From the NCBI RefSeq assembly GCF_010731295.1, contig NZ_AP022579.1:62001-126000 (forward strand): a DNA stretch of 64,000 nt. The letters are read 5' to 3'. Below the pieces are notes generated by a model. It saw nothing but the letters and a program-made list of their open reading frames with translations. It was not told the origin of the DNA and did not search any database. Made by a program: the position numbers and the translations under genes. Origin of the DNA: Mycolicibacterium boenickei. Lineage in GTDB: Bacteria > Actinomycetota > Actinomycetes > Mycobacteriales > Mycobacteriaceae. Positions 39,797 to 48,820 of this stretch are shown in pieces. Each line of letters starts with the position of its first letter. Positions within the stretch are counted from its first letter, which is position 1.

Positions 39797-40196
39797 GTCG
39801 ACTCCTTTGTCGGATAAGGCTTTTGGTGTTTTCTCCGGTGTGTTCCGGCGTTGAAATAAGAATGCGACGGCGCGGCCCGCGGCTGTATCGACCGACCGGC
39901 CCATCCACCGGACGAATCCCGTGTCCCCCGATCGGAGGAACGACGCCGTCTATGGCGGGCGCTGGGCTGCGGCTGCGCCGCTTTCCACGCCTGGGTCGCC
40001 GCAGCTCGACCATCACGACCCAGGCGTAGGAACGGGCACCAATGCCCGACCGGGCAGTTCGTCGTTTTCCACCCACGGGTCGTCGATCGCGTACACGAGC
40101 AGCCGTGGGGTAGAAACCGGCGGCAAGGAGAGGCCGGCGAGGGAACTTCACCCATTGGCCACCAAATTGCCGTCGGGCACACCCCACCTCGCCGTT
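39797..40196. other. Intergenic region without a convincing gene
   Basis: About 400 bases between the divergent peptide and lipoprotein genes. Short open frames exist on both strands but none has a ribosome-binding site or recognisable content. The part next to 39840 is A/T-rich (TTGAAATAAGAAT) and may hold the peptide-gene promoter. Confidence 0.5.
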
Positions 40197-40228
40197 TAGG
40201 ATCAGCAAACCGATCCAAGGGGGACTCG
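40197..40228 (+). promoter_or_regulatory. Promoter/leader shared by the two lipoprotein paralogues (copy 1)
   Basis: TAGGATCAGCAAAC begins 32 bases before the start and is followed by CCAAGGGGG. The same layout occurs before the paralogue at 43208. TAGGAT fits a -10 box; the G run is the ribosome-binding region. Confidence 0.55.
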
Positions 40229-40891
40229 ATGGGCATCGACCTCAAGGCGGCCGGCGTCGCGCTGAGCGCGGTCCTGCTCGCCGCCTGCACCCCCACCCTC
40301 CCCGGCTCCGACGGCCCGCACGTCGACGTCCTTGGCAGCATGATGGCCAGCGAATCCGAGATCAACACCGTGATGAACGCCGAGGTCAGGCCCAAAACCG
40401 CGCTGCGCAGCCCGATGACCAACGCCAACTATGAGCCGCTCTCCCGCCCGGAGTGCATCGTCGTCATCGGCAACGGGATGAAGTGGGTGTACGCCGACAG
40501 CGGCTACCGGGAATTCCGCGAGACCCAGCTCGCCGACGACCAGGACGACGTCGAGGTCGACCAGGCGATCGCCAGGTTCGACAACCCGAAGGCGGCCGAG
40601 GCCATGGTGGCGCGCACCCTCGACATCTGGCGGCGCTGCGGCGACGACACCCTGACCTTCAGCTATGACGGCGGCAAGACGAAGGACGCCCGACGCATGG
40701 CCGTCCCGGCCGTGCTCGACGGTGTCGACATCACCCACGACGAACCGCTGGACGTCACCGATCGCGTCACCCACCGCGCGATCCTGGCTGCCGACACCTA
40801 CGTCATCGACCTGCGGATCAGCGGCTACGACATCACCGACCGTCAGACGGTCCAGCTGGCCAAGATCATCGCGGGCCGCAACGCACTCTGA
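40229..40891 (+). CDS. PknH-sensor-domain-like lipoprotein
   Basis: 220 residues with an N-terminal signal and LLAAC lipobox. The body (HVDVLGSMMASESEINTVM, then RPECIVVIGNGMKWVY) is like the extracellular sensor domain of the kinase PknH and its free-standing lipoprotein relatives. Two Cys (in PEC and RRC) probably form a disulfide. It should sit on the outer face of the plasma membrane and bind an unknown ligand. A close paralogue lies at 43208. Confidence 0.83.
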   Translation: MGIDLKAAGVALSAVLLAACTPTLPGSDGPHVDVLGSMMASESEINTVMNAEVRPKTALRSPMTNANYEPLSRPECIVVIGNGMKWVYADSGYREFRETQLADDQDDVEVDQAIARFDNPKAAEAMVARTLDIWRRCGDDTLTFSYDGGKTKDARRMAVPAVLDGVDITHDEPLDVTDRVTHRAILAADTYVIDLRISGYDITDRQTVQLAKIIAGRNAL

Positions 40892-40912
40892 CCGCTTACC
40901 CTGGTCTCAGGG

Positions 40913-41653
40913 GTGAGCATGGTGAGCCACGCTGTGAACCGAAGGACACAAGGGCCACAAACCCTGCGTTCCCGGTGGATCGTGCGCAGCGCCGCCGTCA
41001 TCACCGACACCCTGTTCGCCGATGTCTCCGAATGGCAACGCCCGGTCGACGACACCTACCCCTACCCGGTGCTCTCGATCCGGGTCAGCGACGGCACCTA
41101 CCGCGACCGCAATTTCGCGACCAATTACGCCTGGATGCGCGGCGCCTTGGATTCCGGACGGCTGGTGTTCGGCATCGTCTACACCTACTGCCGGCCCAAT
41201 TGGCAGGCCAATGCCAACACCGTGTGCTCGATGATCGACGCCAACGGCGGCCTGCACCCACGCATTACGCTCATGCTCGATGTCGAGCAGGGCGGCAATC
41301 CCCGCGGTGACGGTTCGGACTGGATCAACCGGCTGTACTGGAACCTGGCCGAATACGCCGGTAGCCGCGCCCGCATCATCGGCTACGGCAATGTCGGCGA
41401 CCTGAACGGCATGTGGCGCACCAAACCCAACGGGATCCGGCTCGTCGTCGCGGCCTACGGCAGCAACCCCGACTATCCCGGCAAGGTCGCCCATCAGTAC
41501 ACCGACGGTCGCGGCTTCAGTCCCGGCCTGCCGCAGGGCGCGCCACCGTTCGGCCGATGCGACATGAATTCCGCCGACGGCCTCAGCCCGGTGCAGTTCG
41601 CGTCGGCCTGCGGTATCGCGACGCCGTCGCCGGACGGAACGGACCTGGTGTGA
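40913..41653 (+). CDS. GH25-like lysozyme-type protein
   Basis: 246 residues. FADVSEWQRPVDDTYPYPV near residue 35 is the GH25 N-terminal motif, and ITLMLDVEQGG carries the DxE catalytic acids. The domain is most like the muramidase module of mycobacteriophage lysin A and related host proteins. No clear signal peptide is seen. The GTG at 40913 is the longest start; ATG at 40919 and GTG at 40922 are alternatives. TACCCT at 40897 could be its -10. It should act on peptidoglycan. Confidence 0.75.
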   Translation: MSMVSHAVNRRTQGPQTLRSRWIVRSAAVITDTLFADVSEWQRPVDDTYPYPVLSIRVSDGTYRDRNFATNYAWMRGALDSGRLVFGIVYTYCRPNWQANANTVCSMIDANGGLHPRITLMLDVEQGGNPRGDGSDWINRLYWNLAEYAGSRARIIGYGNVGDLNGMWRTKPNGIRLVVAAYGSNPDYPGKVAHQYTDGRGFSPGLPQGAPPFGRCDMNSADGLSPVQFASACGIATPSPDGTDLV

Positions 41654-41851
41654 CAGCCGACAACGATCGGCCAGTGTAAACCATTGTGCTGCAACTGATT
41701 ACCCGCAACATCTCGGAAACGTTGACACAACCGACATATCGGCGTGTACTGAAGGTCAGGGCGCGCCACCCGCTGATCGACCGCTTCTCCCCGTTCGACC
41801 ACAGCTGCGGCACGGGGACCTTGGAAGCAGTGTTCCCTTTAAGGATCCCGG

Positions 41852-42997
41852 TCAGGTGGGTGGCGCCGCTCCGAACAGCGAACGCCAGCCCGCGTCGGGC
41901 AGTGCCAGTTTGAATATCGTCCGCAGAGTCTGCAGGTACTGGCGGGCGAGAGGACCGCTGGTGTAGGGCAGATCGTATTTCTCGCACACACCGCGCACTC
42001 GCACACCGACCTCCGCCAAGCGGTTGCTGGGCAGGTCCGGGAACAGGTGGTGCTCGATCTGATAGCACAGGTGTCCACTCGAAAATGCCAGCACCCGACC
42101 GGCTTTGAAGTTTGCCGCCCCCAGCATCTGTCGTAGATACCACTCGCCGCGGCTCTCGTCTCGCAGCGTTTCCGGGCCGAACCGCTCCGCCCCGTCGGGG
42201 AAATGCCCGCAGAAGATCACCAGGTACGCCCACACGTTACGCAGCACATTGGCACCCAGATTCGCGCCAAGGGTTCGCTTCCAGCGCCGCCCGCTCAGCG
42301 CAGGCAAGACGACGAAGTCCTTGGTGAGCTGGCGGCCGATCTTGGCGCGCAACAGTTGTCGTACGGCCTTCTTCCCGTCTTCGGTGTCCGCTCGGTCCCG
42401 GGCGGAGTAGAAGTCGTGTAGGGCGATCCCCCACTCGAAGATCATGGCCAACAGCACATTTCGCAGAGGCTGCACCAGATGTTGAGGTTCCCATTGCTGG
42501 TCGCGGCTCATCCGGAGGATGCCGAAGCCGAGATCGTCATCTACGCCCAGCACGTTGCTGAACACGTGATGGTGGTAGTTGTGCGAATAGCGCCACTGCG
42601 CGGACGGTCCCACCATGTCCCACTCCCAGGTGGCGGAGTGGATCTCAGGGTCGTTCATCCAGTCCCACTGGCCGTGCGACACGTTGTGCGCGATTTCCAT
42701 GTTCTCAACGGATTTCGCGTAGGCCAGGGCAACCGTTCCGGCCAGCAGGCCGGGCTTCGACCGGGTACCGGCGATCAGCAGCCGGGCCGCCACCTCGAGC
42801 CCCCGCTGAAACACGATGACGCGTCGAATATAGGCAGCGTCCCGCGCACCGAGTGATTCCTCGACATCGCGGCGGATGGTGTCGAGCTCGGCTCCGATCG
42901 CGTCGACGTCGGCGCGGCTCAACTTCGCGTAAGCAGCAATATCTCTGATAGTCAGTGTTCCCGGTCCGTCTGTGTACGGCGGCATAGTCCGGGCCAC
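41852..42997 (-). CDS. Membrane fatty-acid desaturase, DesA3-like
   Basis: 381 residues with the three histidine boxes of membrane di-iron desaturases: HNVSH (104-108), HNYHHH (139-144) and QIEHH near 315. The Gln in the last box is typical of acyl-CoA and front-end desaturases such as mycobacterial DesA3. It introduces a double bond in a fatty acyl chain, using electrons from a partner reductase that is not encoded nearby. Confidence 0.9.
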   Translation of the reverse strand: MARTMPPYTDGPGTLTIRDIAAYAKLSRADVDAIGAELDTIRRDVEESLGARDAAYIRRVIVFQRGLEVAARLLIAGTRSKPGLLAGTVALAYAKSVENMEIAHNVSHGQWDWMNDPEIHSATWEWDMVGPSAQWRYSHNYHHHVFSNVLGVDDDLGFGILRMSRDQQWEPQHLVQPLRNVLLAMIFEWGIALHDFYSARDRADTEDGKKAVRQLLRAKIGRQLTKDFVVLPALSGRRWKRTLGANLGANVLRNVWAYLVIFCGHFPDGAERFGPETLRDESRGEWYLRQMLGAANFKAGRVLAFSSGHLCYQIEHHLFPDLPSNRLAEVGVRVRGVCEKYDLPYTSGPLARQYLQTLRTIFKLALPDAGWRSLFGAAPPT

Positions 42998-43176
42998 CTG
43001 GGTGAGAGTGCCTTCAGACTAGGTGCTGCGGTGGATCCTCGCCACAGCACCAGGTAGGACACCGAATGCGCGCCACCGATGGCAGCGAAACCCCCACTCC
43101 CGCGGTGCTGCTGTGACCGGTGTGATCAGAGATGCCCGGGCCTGCGCGAGCACTGCGCTGGACCCCTCAGACCGAT

Positions 43177-43207
43177 TACGATCAGCAAACACGGTCAAGG
43201 GGGTTTC
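43177..43207 (+). promoter_or_regulatory. Promoter/leader shared by the two lipoprotein paralogues (copy 2)
   Basis: TACGATCAGCAAAC followed by GTCAAGGGGG mirrors the sequence before 40229, with nearly the same distance to the start (25 versus 26 bases after the -10 box). Confidence 0.55.
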
Positions 43208-43888
43208 ATGTACGGGCAACGGGCGGCCATCCCCGCCATCGCGGCTATCGCGCTGGCGGGCACTGCACTGAGCGGGTGCGGCACCGAGCAAACCGACGAT
43301 GACGCCGGCCCGCAGATCGACGTCCTCGGCAGCATGCTGGCCAGCGAATCCGAACTCAACACGATCCTGGTCACCACAGGTTTGCGCGCCAAGACCGCAC
43401 TGCGCCAGCCCGCCAGGCTCGACGCCGATGAACACGCCTCGCGTCCGGTCTGCCTGGCCGTCATCGGCAATGCCATGGACGAGGTCTACCGGGACAGCGG
43501 ATTCCGCCAGTTCCGCGAGTCCCTGTTCGCCGACGAGGGCGACGACCTCGAGGTCGACCAGGCCGTCACGGCTTTCGATACCCCCACGGCAGCAAGAACT
43601 CTCGTCACTCGCACGGTGGACACCTGGCGACAGTGCGCCGGAGACAACCTCACGATCAGGTACGACAGCAATCGCCAACCGAGCACGTTCGCACTCGGCA
43701 ACCCGAGCGTCGTCGACGACATCGATGTCACCAACGAGCAGTCACCGACCAGCCCGCAACAGGGCAGCCGCCGCGCGATCGTCGCCGTCGACAACCTCGT
43801 CGTCGATGTGCGGATCACCGGAACCAACCTGACCGACGGCCAGGTGGTGCGGCTGGCAAAGGCCATCGCCGGGCGCAACTCGGTCTGA
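43208..43888 (+). CDS. PknH-sensor-domain-like lipoprotein (paralogue)
   Basis: 226 residues with signal peptide and ALSGC lipobox. QIDVLGSMLASESELNTIL, RPVCLAVIGNAMDEVY and the C-terminal VVRLAKAIAGRNSV align along their length with the protein at 40229, so the two arose by duplication. The ATG at 43208 is fixed by the conserved leader. It faces the convergent kinase-solute-binding fusion gene. Confidence 0.83.
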   Translation: MYGQRAAIPAIAAIALAGTALSGCGTEQTDDDAGPQIDVLGSMLASESELNTILVTTGLRAKTALRQPARLDADEHASRPVCLAVIGNAMDEVYRDSGFRQFRESLFADEGDDLEVDQAVTAFDTPTAARTLVTRTVDTWRQCAGDNLTIRYDSNRQPSTFALGNPSVVDDIDVTNEQSPTSPQQGSRRAIVAVDNLVVDVRITGTNLTDGQVVRLAKAIAGRNSV

Positions 43889-43901
43889 GACGCGAAAACC
43901 G

Positions 43902-45701
43902 TTAGTGGAAAGCGCCATTGATCACCGGCTGGGTGATCATGCCCTTCTCCACACCCCACATGGTGGCGATCGTGCGGTACTCCCCGGTGTCCATCACGTG
44001 CTCGAGAGCGAGCCGCAACGACTCGGCCAGACCGGAGCCCTTGGCCACCGGCCAGCCGTAAGGTGCGGAGTCGAACACCTCACCGGCCGGCTCCAACACC
44101 GGGCCGCTGAGCTTGATCGCGAATCCCGCGACCGGTGAATCGGCGGCCATGGCGTCGACCTCACCGGCGATCAGTGCGGCCGTCACCTCGTCCTGATGGG
44201 TGCGCACCACCTTCTCGACGGGCGGTAGCCCGGCCGCCACGCAGGCGTCGGACTTGGCCGGGATTCCCGTGGTGTCCTGAATCGTGCTGTACGCCACGCC
44301 CACTCGCAGCCCGCAGGGAGATCCGGGATCGGCCGACGTTCCCGCCCGCCGGGCCCACAGCGTGCCCGCCTGGAAATAGGTGACGAAGTCCGCGTGCTGC
44401 TCACGCTCGGCGGTGTCGGTGATCGAGGACATCCCGACGTGGAAGTTGCCGTCCTGCACCGAGGGCAGGATCCCCTCGAACCCGGTCTCGCGGAAGTCCG
44501 GTACCAGGCCCATGGTCCGGGTGACAGCCTTCATCAGATCGATGTCGAACCCGACGATCTGACCGCTGGAATTCTTGAACTCGTTGGGCGCGTAGGGCAC
44601 GTTCACCCCGATCACCAGTCGCCCGGAGTCGCGGATGTCGGACGGCACGGTCTTGGCGATCGCGTCCACCGCACCCGTCGGCGCCTCCACCGGACCGGAC
44701 CCGGCCGAACCGACCGCGTTGGCAACCCGATCCGAACCGTCGTCGCGCAGCTGCCACACCCCCACCGCGCCCAGTGCCGCCACCAGAACCGTGGCCCCGA
44801 CGATCGCGGCCACCTTCTTGGACACCCGCGGCCGGGTCGAAACGCGTTGCGCCGAATGGCGGCCCGACCGCCCGGTGGCTCGGACCGGCACCGCGAGCGC
44901 CGCCCGCGCGGCAACCGCCAGGGCCGCGCCCGACTGATACCGCTTGGCCGGTTTCTTGGCCATGCCCTTGGCGATCACCTCATCGAAGGCCGCGAGCCGC
45001 GGATCCTTGTCGGACGCTTTCGGCGCCGGTGACACCATGTGCCCGGCGATCTGCTGCTCCAGGCTGTCCCCGGGGTAGGGCCGCACGCCGGTGAGGCATT
45101 CGTAGAGCACGCATGCCAACGCATAGATGTCTGAACGCGGATCGGCCTTCCCGCCCTCGAACCGCTCAGGAGCCATGTACGCCAACGTGCCGACCGTGCT
45201 GCCCGCGGTGGTGATCCCCACGTCGTCGGCGCAGCGCGCCAACCCGAAATCGATGAGATAGACGAAGTCGTTGTCGGCGATCAGGATGTTCGACGGTTTG
45301 ACGTCGCGATGCACCAGCCCCACCCGATGGGCGGCGTCCAGCGCCGTGCCCACCTGCTCGACCAGGCTCACCGCGCGCGCCGGATCCATCGGCTTCCCGG
45401 AGTTGGCGAGCATCGCGCCGAGGTTGCGGCCCTCGATCAACCGCATGTCCAGGTAGAGCCGGCCGTCGATCTCGCCGTACCCGTGAATCGGCACCACGTG
45501 CGGGTCGTTCACTCCGGCCGCGGCGTGCGACTCCTGCCTGAACCGCTCCTGGAACGCCGCGTCCTGGGCCATGTGCGCAGGCAGCACCTTGAGCGCGACG
45601 ATGCGGTCGGTGTCGGAATCGTAGGCCTGGTAAACCTCGCCCATCCCGCCCCGACCGATCAGCTTCTGCAGCTGATAGTGCCCGAATGGGGTCGAATCCA
45701 C
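43902..45701 (-). CDS. Ser/Thr protein kinase fused to an extracellular solute-binding domain
   Basis: 599 residues. Residues 1-~265 are a complete PknB-type kinase: IGRGGMGEVYQAYD, Lys38, HRDVKPSNIL (131-140), DFGLA (151-155) and APERFEG. A juxtamembrane Arg-rich linker and one helix at ~299-321 follow. Residues ~350-595 are a SBP_bac_3 amino-acid-binding module (LVIGVNVPYAPNEF, DIDLMKAVTRTMGLVPDF). The design suggests a receptor that senses an amino acid outside and phosphorylates targets inside. It is transcribed away from the flippase-like gene. Confidence 0.93.
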   Translation of the reverse strand: MDSTPFGHYQLQKLIGRGGMGEVYQAYDSDTDRIVALKVLPAHMAQDAAFQERFRQESHAAAGVNDPHVVPIHGYGEIDGRLYLDMRLIEGRNLGAMLANSGKPMDPARAVSLVEQVGTALDAAHRVGLVHRDVKPSNILIADNDFVYLIDFGLARCADDVGITTAGSTVGTLAYMAPERFEGGKADPRSDIYALACVLYECLTGVRPYPGDSLEQQIAGHMVSPAPKASDKDPRLAAFDEVIAKGMAKKPAKRYQSGAALAVAARAALAVPVRATGRSGRHSAQRVSTRPRVSKKVAAIVGATVLVAALGAVGVWQLRDDGSDRVANAVGSAGSGPVEAPTGAVDAIAKTVPSDIRDSGRLVIGVNVPYAPNEFKNSSGQIVGFDIDLMKAVTRTMGLVPDFRETGFEGILPSVQDGNFHVGMSSITDTAEREQHADFVTYFQAGTLWARRAGTSADPGSPCGLRVGVAYSTIQDTTGIPAKSDACVAAGLPPVEKVVRTHQDEVTAALIAGEVDAMAADSPVAGFAIKLSGPVLEPAGEVFDSAPYGWPVAKGSGLAESLRLALEHVMDTGEYRTIATMWGVEKGMITQPVINGAFH

Positions 45702-45948
45702 CGTTCAACTCCTCCGGAGCGGCCAATTCGGCGTCGGCATGTCGATCGAAGTTACATCACGTCTGCCGCATGTGTTCGGTCTAGATCACATCGGGTGAGC
45801 AAAAATTGTCGCTCGCGGTGACGCGTGAGACCGATGTGAATTCGTAACGGTCCAGATCGCCACCAAATGCCGATATCGGGGTCCGATCCCGCTACCTTGG
45901 TCGCGGGCTTGGATAGCGAGTCTTGGTAACGGGCCAGGAAGGGGGAAC

Positions 45949-48324
45949 ATGCGCGTTGACGGACGGGACATCACCGTCACCGGCAGCCTCCTGCAACCGC
46001 CGACCCGGCGCACCAACGACATCCTGCGTCTGATCCTGGCCGCGATCTTCCTGGCCACCGTCATCACCAGCTCGCTGATCACCCGCTACGAATGGGTCGC
46101 GCTGGAGCGCTCGATCTCCGAGATCGTCGGTGTGCTGACGCCCACCCAGTCCAATCTGGTGTACCTGGCGTACGGCATCGCGATCCTCGCGCTGCCGTTC
46201 GTGATCCTGGTCAGCCTGGTGCTCGGGCGGCAATGGAAACTGTTGGGCGCCTACGCCGCTGCCGCGCTGATCACCATGCTGTCGTTGTCGATCACCGCCA
46301 ACGGCATCGCCGCCCCGAAGTGGCATTTCGATCTCTCGGACCGGCTCAGCTCCCAGCTCTCGCAGTTCCTCGACGACCCGCGCTGGATCGGCATGCTCGC
46401 CGCGGTGCTCACCGTTTCCGGGCCGTGGCTGTCACGCCGGCTGCGCCGCTGGTGGTGGACGCTGCTGCTGGCGTTCGTGCCGATCCACCTGGTGGTCAGC
46501 GCCGTTGTGCCGGCGCGCTCACTGCTGGGTCTGACCGCGGGCTGGTTCGTCGGCGCCCTGGTGGTGTGGCTGGTCGGCACCCCCGCCCTGGAAGTCCCGC
46601 TCGACGGCGCCGTGCGCGCCCTCGCCCGGCGCGGGTTCGTCGTGTCGGCGTTCACCGTGGTCCGCCCGGCCGGTGCCGGCCCGCTGACGCTCACCGCGCA
46701 GTCACCCGATCCCGACTCCAGCGCTGTCGTCGAGCTCTACGGCCCCAACCAGCAGAGCGGCGGCGCGGTGCGGCAGGTATGGCGCAAACTGCGGCTGCGC
46801 TCCAACGAGACCGCACCCCTGCAGACCTCGATGCGCCGTGCCGTCGAGCACCGGGCCCTGATGGCGATCGCGATCGGCGACCTCGGTCTGGCGAGTACGT
46901 CGACCATGTCGGTAGCGGCCCTCGACCGCGGCTGGACGCTGTACGCGCACAACCGCAAACGCGGCATCCCACTGGACCAGAGCACCGACGAAACCACCGT
47001 CGGGCGCGTGTGGAACGCGCTGCGCACCCTGCACGACCACCAGATCTCCCACGGTGACCTGCGCAGCAAGGAGATCACCGTCGACGACGGCGCGGTGCTG
47101 TTCGGTGGGTTCGGCAGCGCTGAGTACGGCGCCACCGACGCGCAATTGCAGTCCGATATCGCGCAACTGCTCGTCACCACCACGGCGCTGTACGACCCGA
47201 AGTCGGCGGTCACCGCGGCCATCGACGCGTTCGGCCGTGACACCGTGCTCACCGCGTCACGACGGCTGACCAAGGCCGCGGTGCCGGCCCGGGTGCGCGC
47301 GGAGATTCCCGACGCCAAAGAAGTGATGACCGCCGCCCGCGACGAGGTCAAACGCCAGACCGGCGCCGACCAGATCCAGGCCGAGACCATCACCCGGTTC
47401 ACCCGCACCCAGGTGATCCAGCTGGTGCTGCTGGTGGCGCTGGTCTATGTGGCCTACCCGTTCATCAGCACGGTGCCGACGTTCTTCTCCGAGCTGCGCA
47501 CCGTGGACTGGTCGTGGGCGCTGCTCGGGCTGACCGTCTCGGCGCTGACGTACGTGGGTGCGGCGGCCGCGCTGTGGGCGTGCGCCGACGGGCTGGTGAG
47601 TTTCCGCAACCTCTCGATCATGCAGGTGGCCAACACCTTTGCCGCCACCACCACACCCGCCGGCGTCGGCGGCCTGGCCCTGAGCACCCGGTTCCTGCAG
47701 AAGGGCGGGCTGAGCACAGCGCGCGCCACCGCAGCGGTGGCCCTGCAGCAGTCGGTGCAGGTGATCGTGCACGTGATCCTGCTGATCCTGTTCAGCACCA
47801 TGGCCGGGGCCTCCGCGGACCTGTCGCACTTCGTGCCGAGCTCCACGATCCTGTACCTGATCGCCGGGCTCGCGCTCGGACTGATCGGGGCGTTTCTGGC
47901 CGTGCCCAAGCTGCGGCGCTGGCTGTCCTCCTCGCTGCGCCCCAAGCTTCAGGAGGTCGGCGACGACCTGATCAAACTGGCCCGCGAACCGCAACGGCTG
48001 GCGCTGATCGTGCTGGGCGCCGCGGGCACCACCCTCGGTGCGGCCCTGGCCCTGTGGGCCAGCGTCGAGGCATTCGGCGGAACCACCTCCTTCGTCACCG
48101 TCACCGTCGTCACCATGGTCGGCGGCACCCTGGCCTCGGCGGCGCCCACCCCGGGCGGTGTGGGCGCGGTCGAGGCGGCCCTGATCGGTGGTCTGGCCGC
48201 GTTCGGCGTGCCGGCCGGAATCGGGGTGCCCGCGGTACTGCTCTACCGGGTGCTGACCTGCTGGTTGCCGGTGTTCATCGGCTGGCCGGTGATGCGCTGG
48301 CTCACGAAGAACGACATGATCTGA
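45949..48324 (+). CDS. Flippase-like (LPG synthase TM) membrane protein with kinase-like middle domain
   Basis: 791 residues in three parts. The N-terminal ~200 residues have about six helices. The middle (~225-450) is soluble and contains HDHQISHGDLRSKEITVDDG, resembling the catalytic loop of a kinase, followed by FGGFGSAEYG instead of DFG. The C-terminal ~320 residues have about seven helices of the UPF0104 lysylphosphatidylglycerol-synthase-like flippase type. It may move a lipid or cell-wall intermediate. GGAAGGGGG precedes the ATG. It sits divergently from the kinase receptor. Confidence 0.82.
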   Translation: MRVDGRDITVTGSLLQPPTRRTNDILRLILAAIFLATVITSSLITRYEWVALERSISEIVGVLTPTQSNLVYLAYGIAILALPFVILVSLVLGRQWKLLGAYAAAALITMLSLSITANGIAAPKWHFDLSDRLSSQLSQFLDDPRWIGMLAAVLTVSGPWLSRRLRRWWWTLLLAFVPIHLVVSAVVPARSLLGLTAGWFVGALVVWLVGTPALEVPLDGAVRALARRGFVVSAFTVVRPAGAGPLTLTAQSPDPDSSAVVELYGPNQQSGGAVRQVWRKLRLRSNETAPLQTSMRRAVEHRALMAIAIGDLGLASTSTMSVAALDRGWTLYAHNRKRGIPLDQSTDETTVGRVWNALRTLHDHQISHGDLRSKEITVDDGAVLFGGFGSAEYGATDAQLQSDIAQLLVTTTALYDPKSAVTAAIDAFGRDTVLTASRRLTKAAVPARVRAEIPDAKEVMTAARDEVKRQTGADQIQAETITRFTRTQVIQLVLLVALVYVAYPFISTVPTFFSELRTVDWSWALLGLTVSALTYVGAAAALWACADGLVSFRNLSIMQVANTFAATTTPAGVGGLALSTRFLQKGGLSTARATAAVALQQSVQVIVHVILLILFSTMAGASADLSHFVPSSTILYLIAGLALGLIGAFLAVPKLRRWLSSSLRPKLQEVGDDLIKLAREPQRLALIVLGAAGTTLGAALALWASVEAFGGTTSFVTVTVVTMVGGTLASAAPTPGGVGAVEAALIGGLAAFGVPAGIGVPAVLLYRVLTCWLPVFIGWPVMRWLTKNDMI

Positions 48325-48389
48325 GGCGCGTTTCGGCGTGTCCCGGCCGGCGTGTCCCGGCCGGCGGGCGGGTGCCGAGTTGCCCGGCT

Positions 48390-48661
48390 GTGAGCGACAA
48401 CTCAGCGACAATCGGCACATTCGTACCGTGAGCACCAGATGCCACAAGCGCGAAATGAACTTGCGTCACTCCGATGCACATGAGCCTCGTGGGTCACGGA
48501 ATTGGGAGTGCCCGCCTATGAGCGACAGTGTCGCTAGTAGGCGGGCACTGGACGCATGAGGTAAGTGAGCCCACTGGTACTGAAGTTTCAATGAAGCACA
48601 GCGACAACGGGTTTGGCGATAACCATGTGGCTGATGTGGCATTTGTCGCTGAATAGTCGCT
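48390..48661. repeat. Cluster of AGCGACA/TGTCGCT motifs with long palindrome
   Basis: The 497-base gap between the flippase-like gene and the helicase holds AGCGACA at 48393, 48404, 48521 and 48600, and its complement at 48529 and 48644. The strongest element is the palindrome at 48507-48549: AGTGCCCGCCTA and TAGGCGGGCACT are perfect 12 bp arms around AGCGACA-G-TGTCGCT, with a two-base mismatch on each side. No gene is supported here. Confidence 0.65.
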
Positions 48662-48820
48662 GACAGGCGGGCAACTCGACACTCGCCGGAAATTCTCGCA
48701 CCCAGCCCTCCCGGCGACGTCCCACGCAGTGGCGAACGCGACCGCGAGCAAAGTTCTGAGAATGAATTCCGGACAATCCGTGCATCCGGCAATCCCGATC
48801 AGGTGCCATGATGATGTGTC

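Noticed and set aside
39921..40199. 92-codon open frame in the 39.8-40.2 kb gap
   Set aside because: No ribosome-binding site, no recognisable domain and no composition distinct from noncoding sequence.
41722..41750. TTGACA with TGTACT 17 bases later on the plus strand
   Set aside because: The second box is a poor -10 and transcription would run antisense into the desaturase gene; not enough to call a promoter.
48390..48661. CRISPR array in the repeat cluster
   Set aside because: Repeat units are short, irregularly spaced and in both orientations; there are no cas genes.
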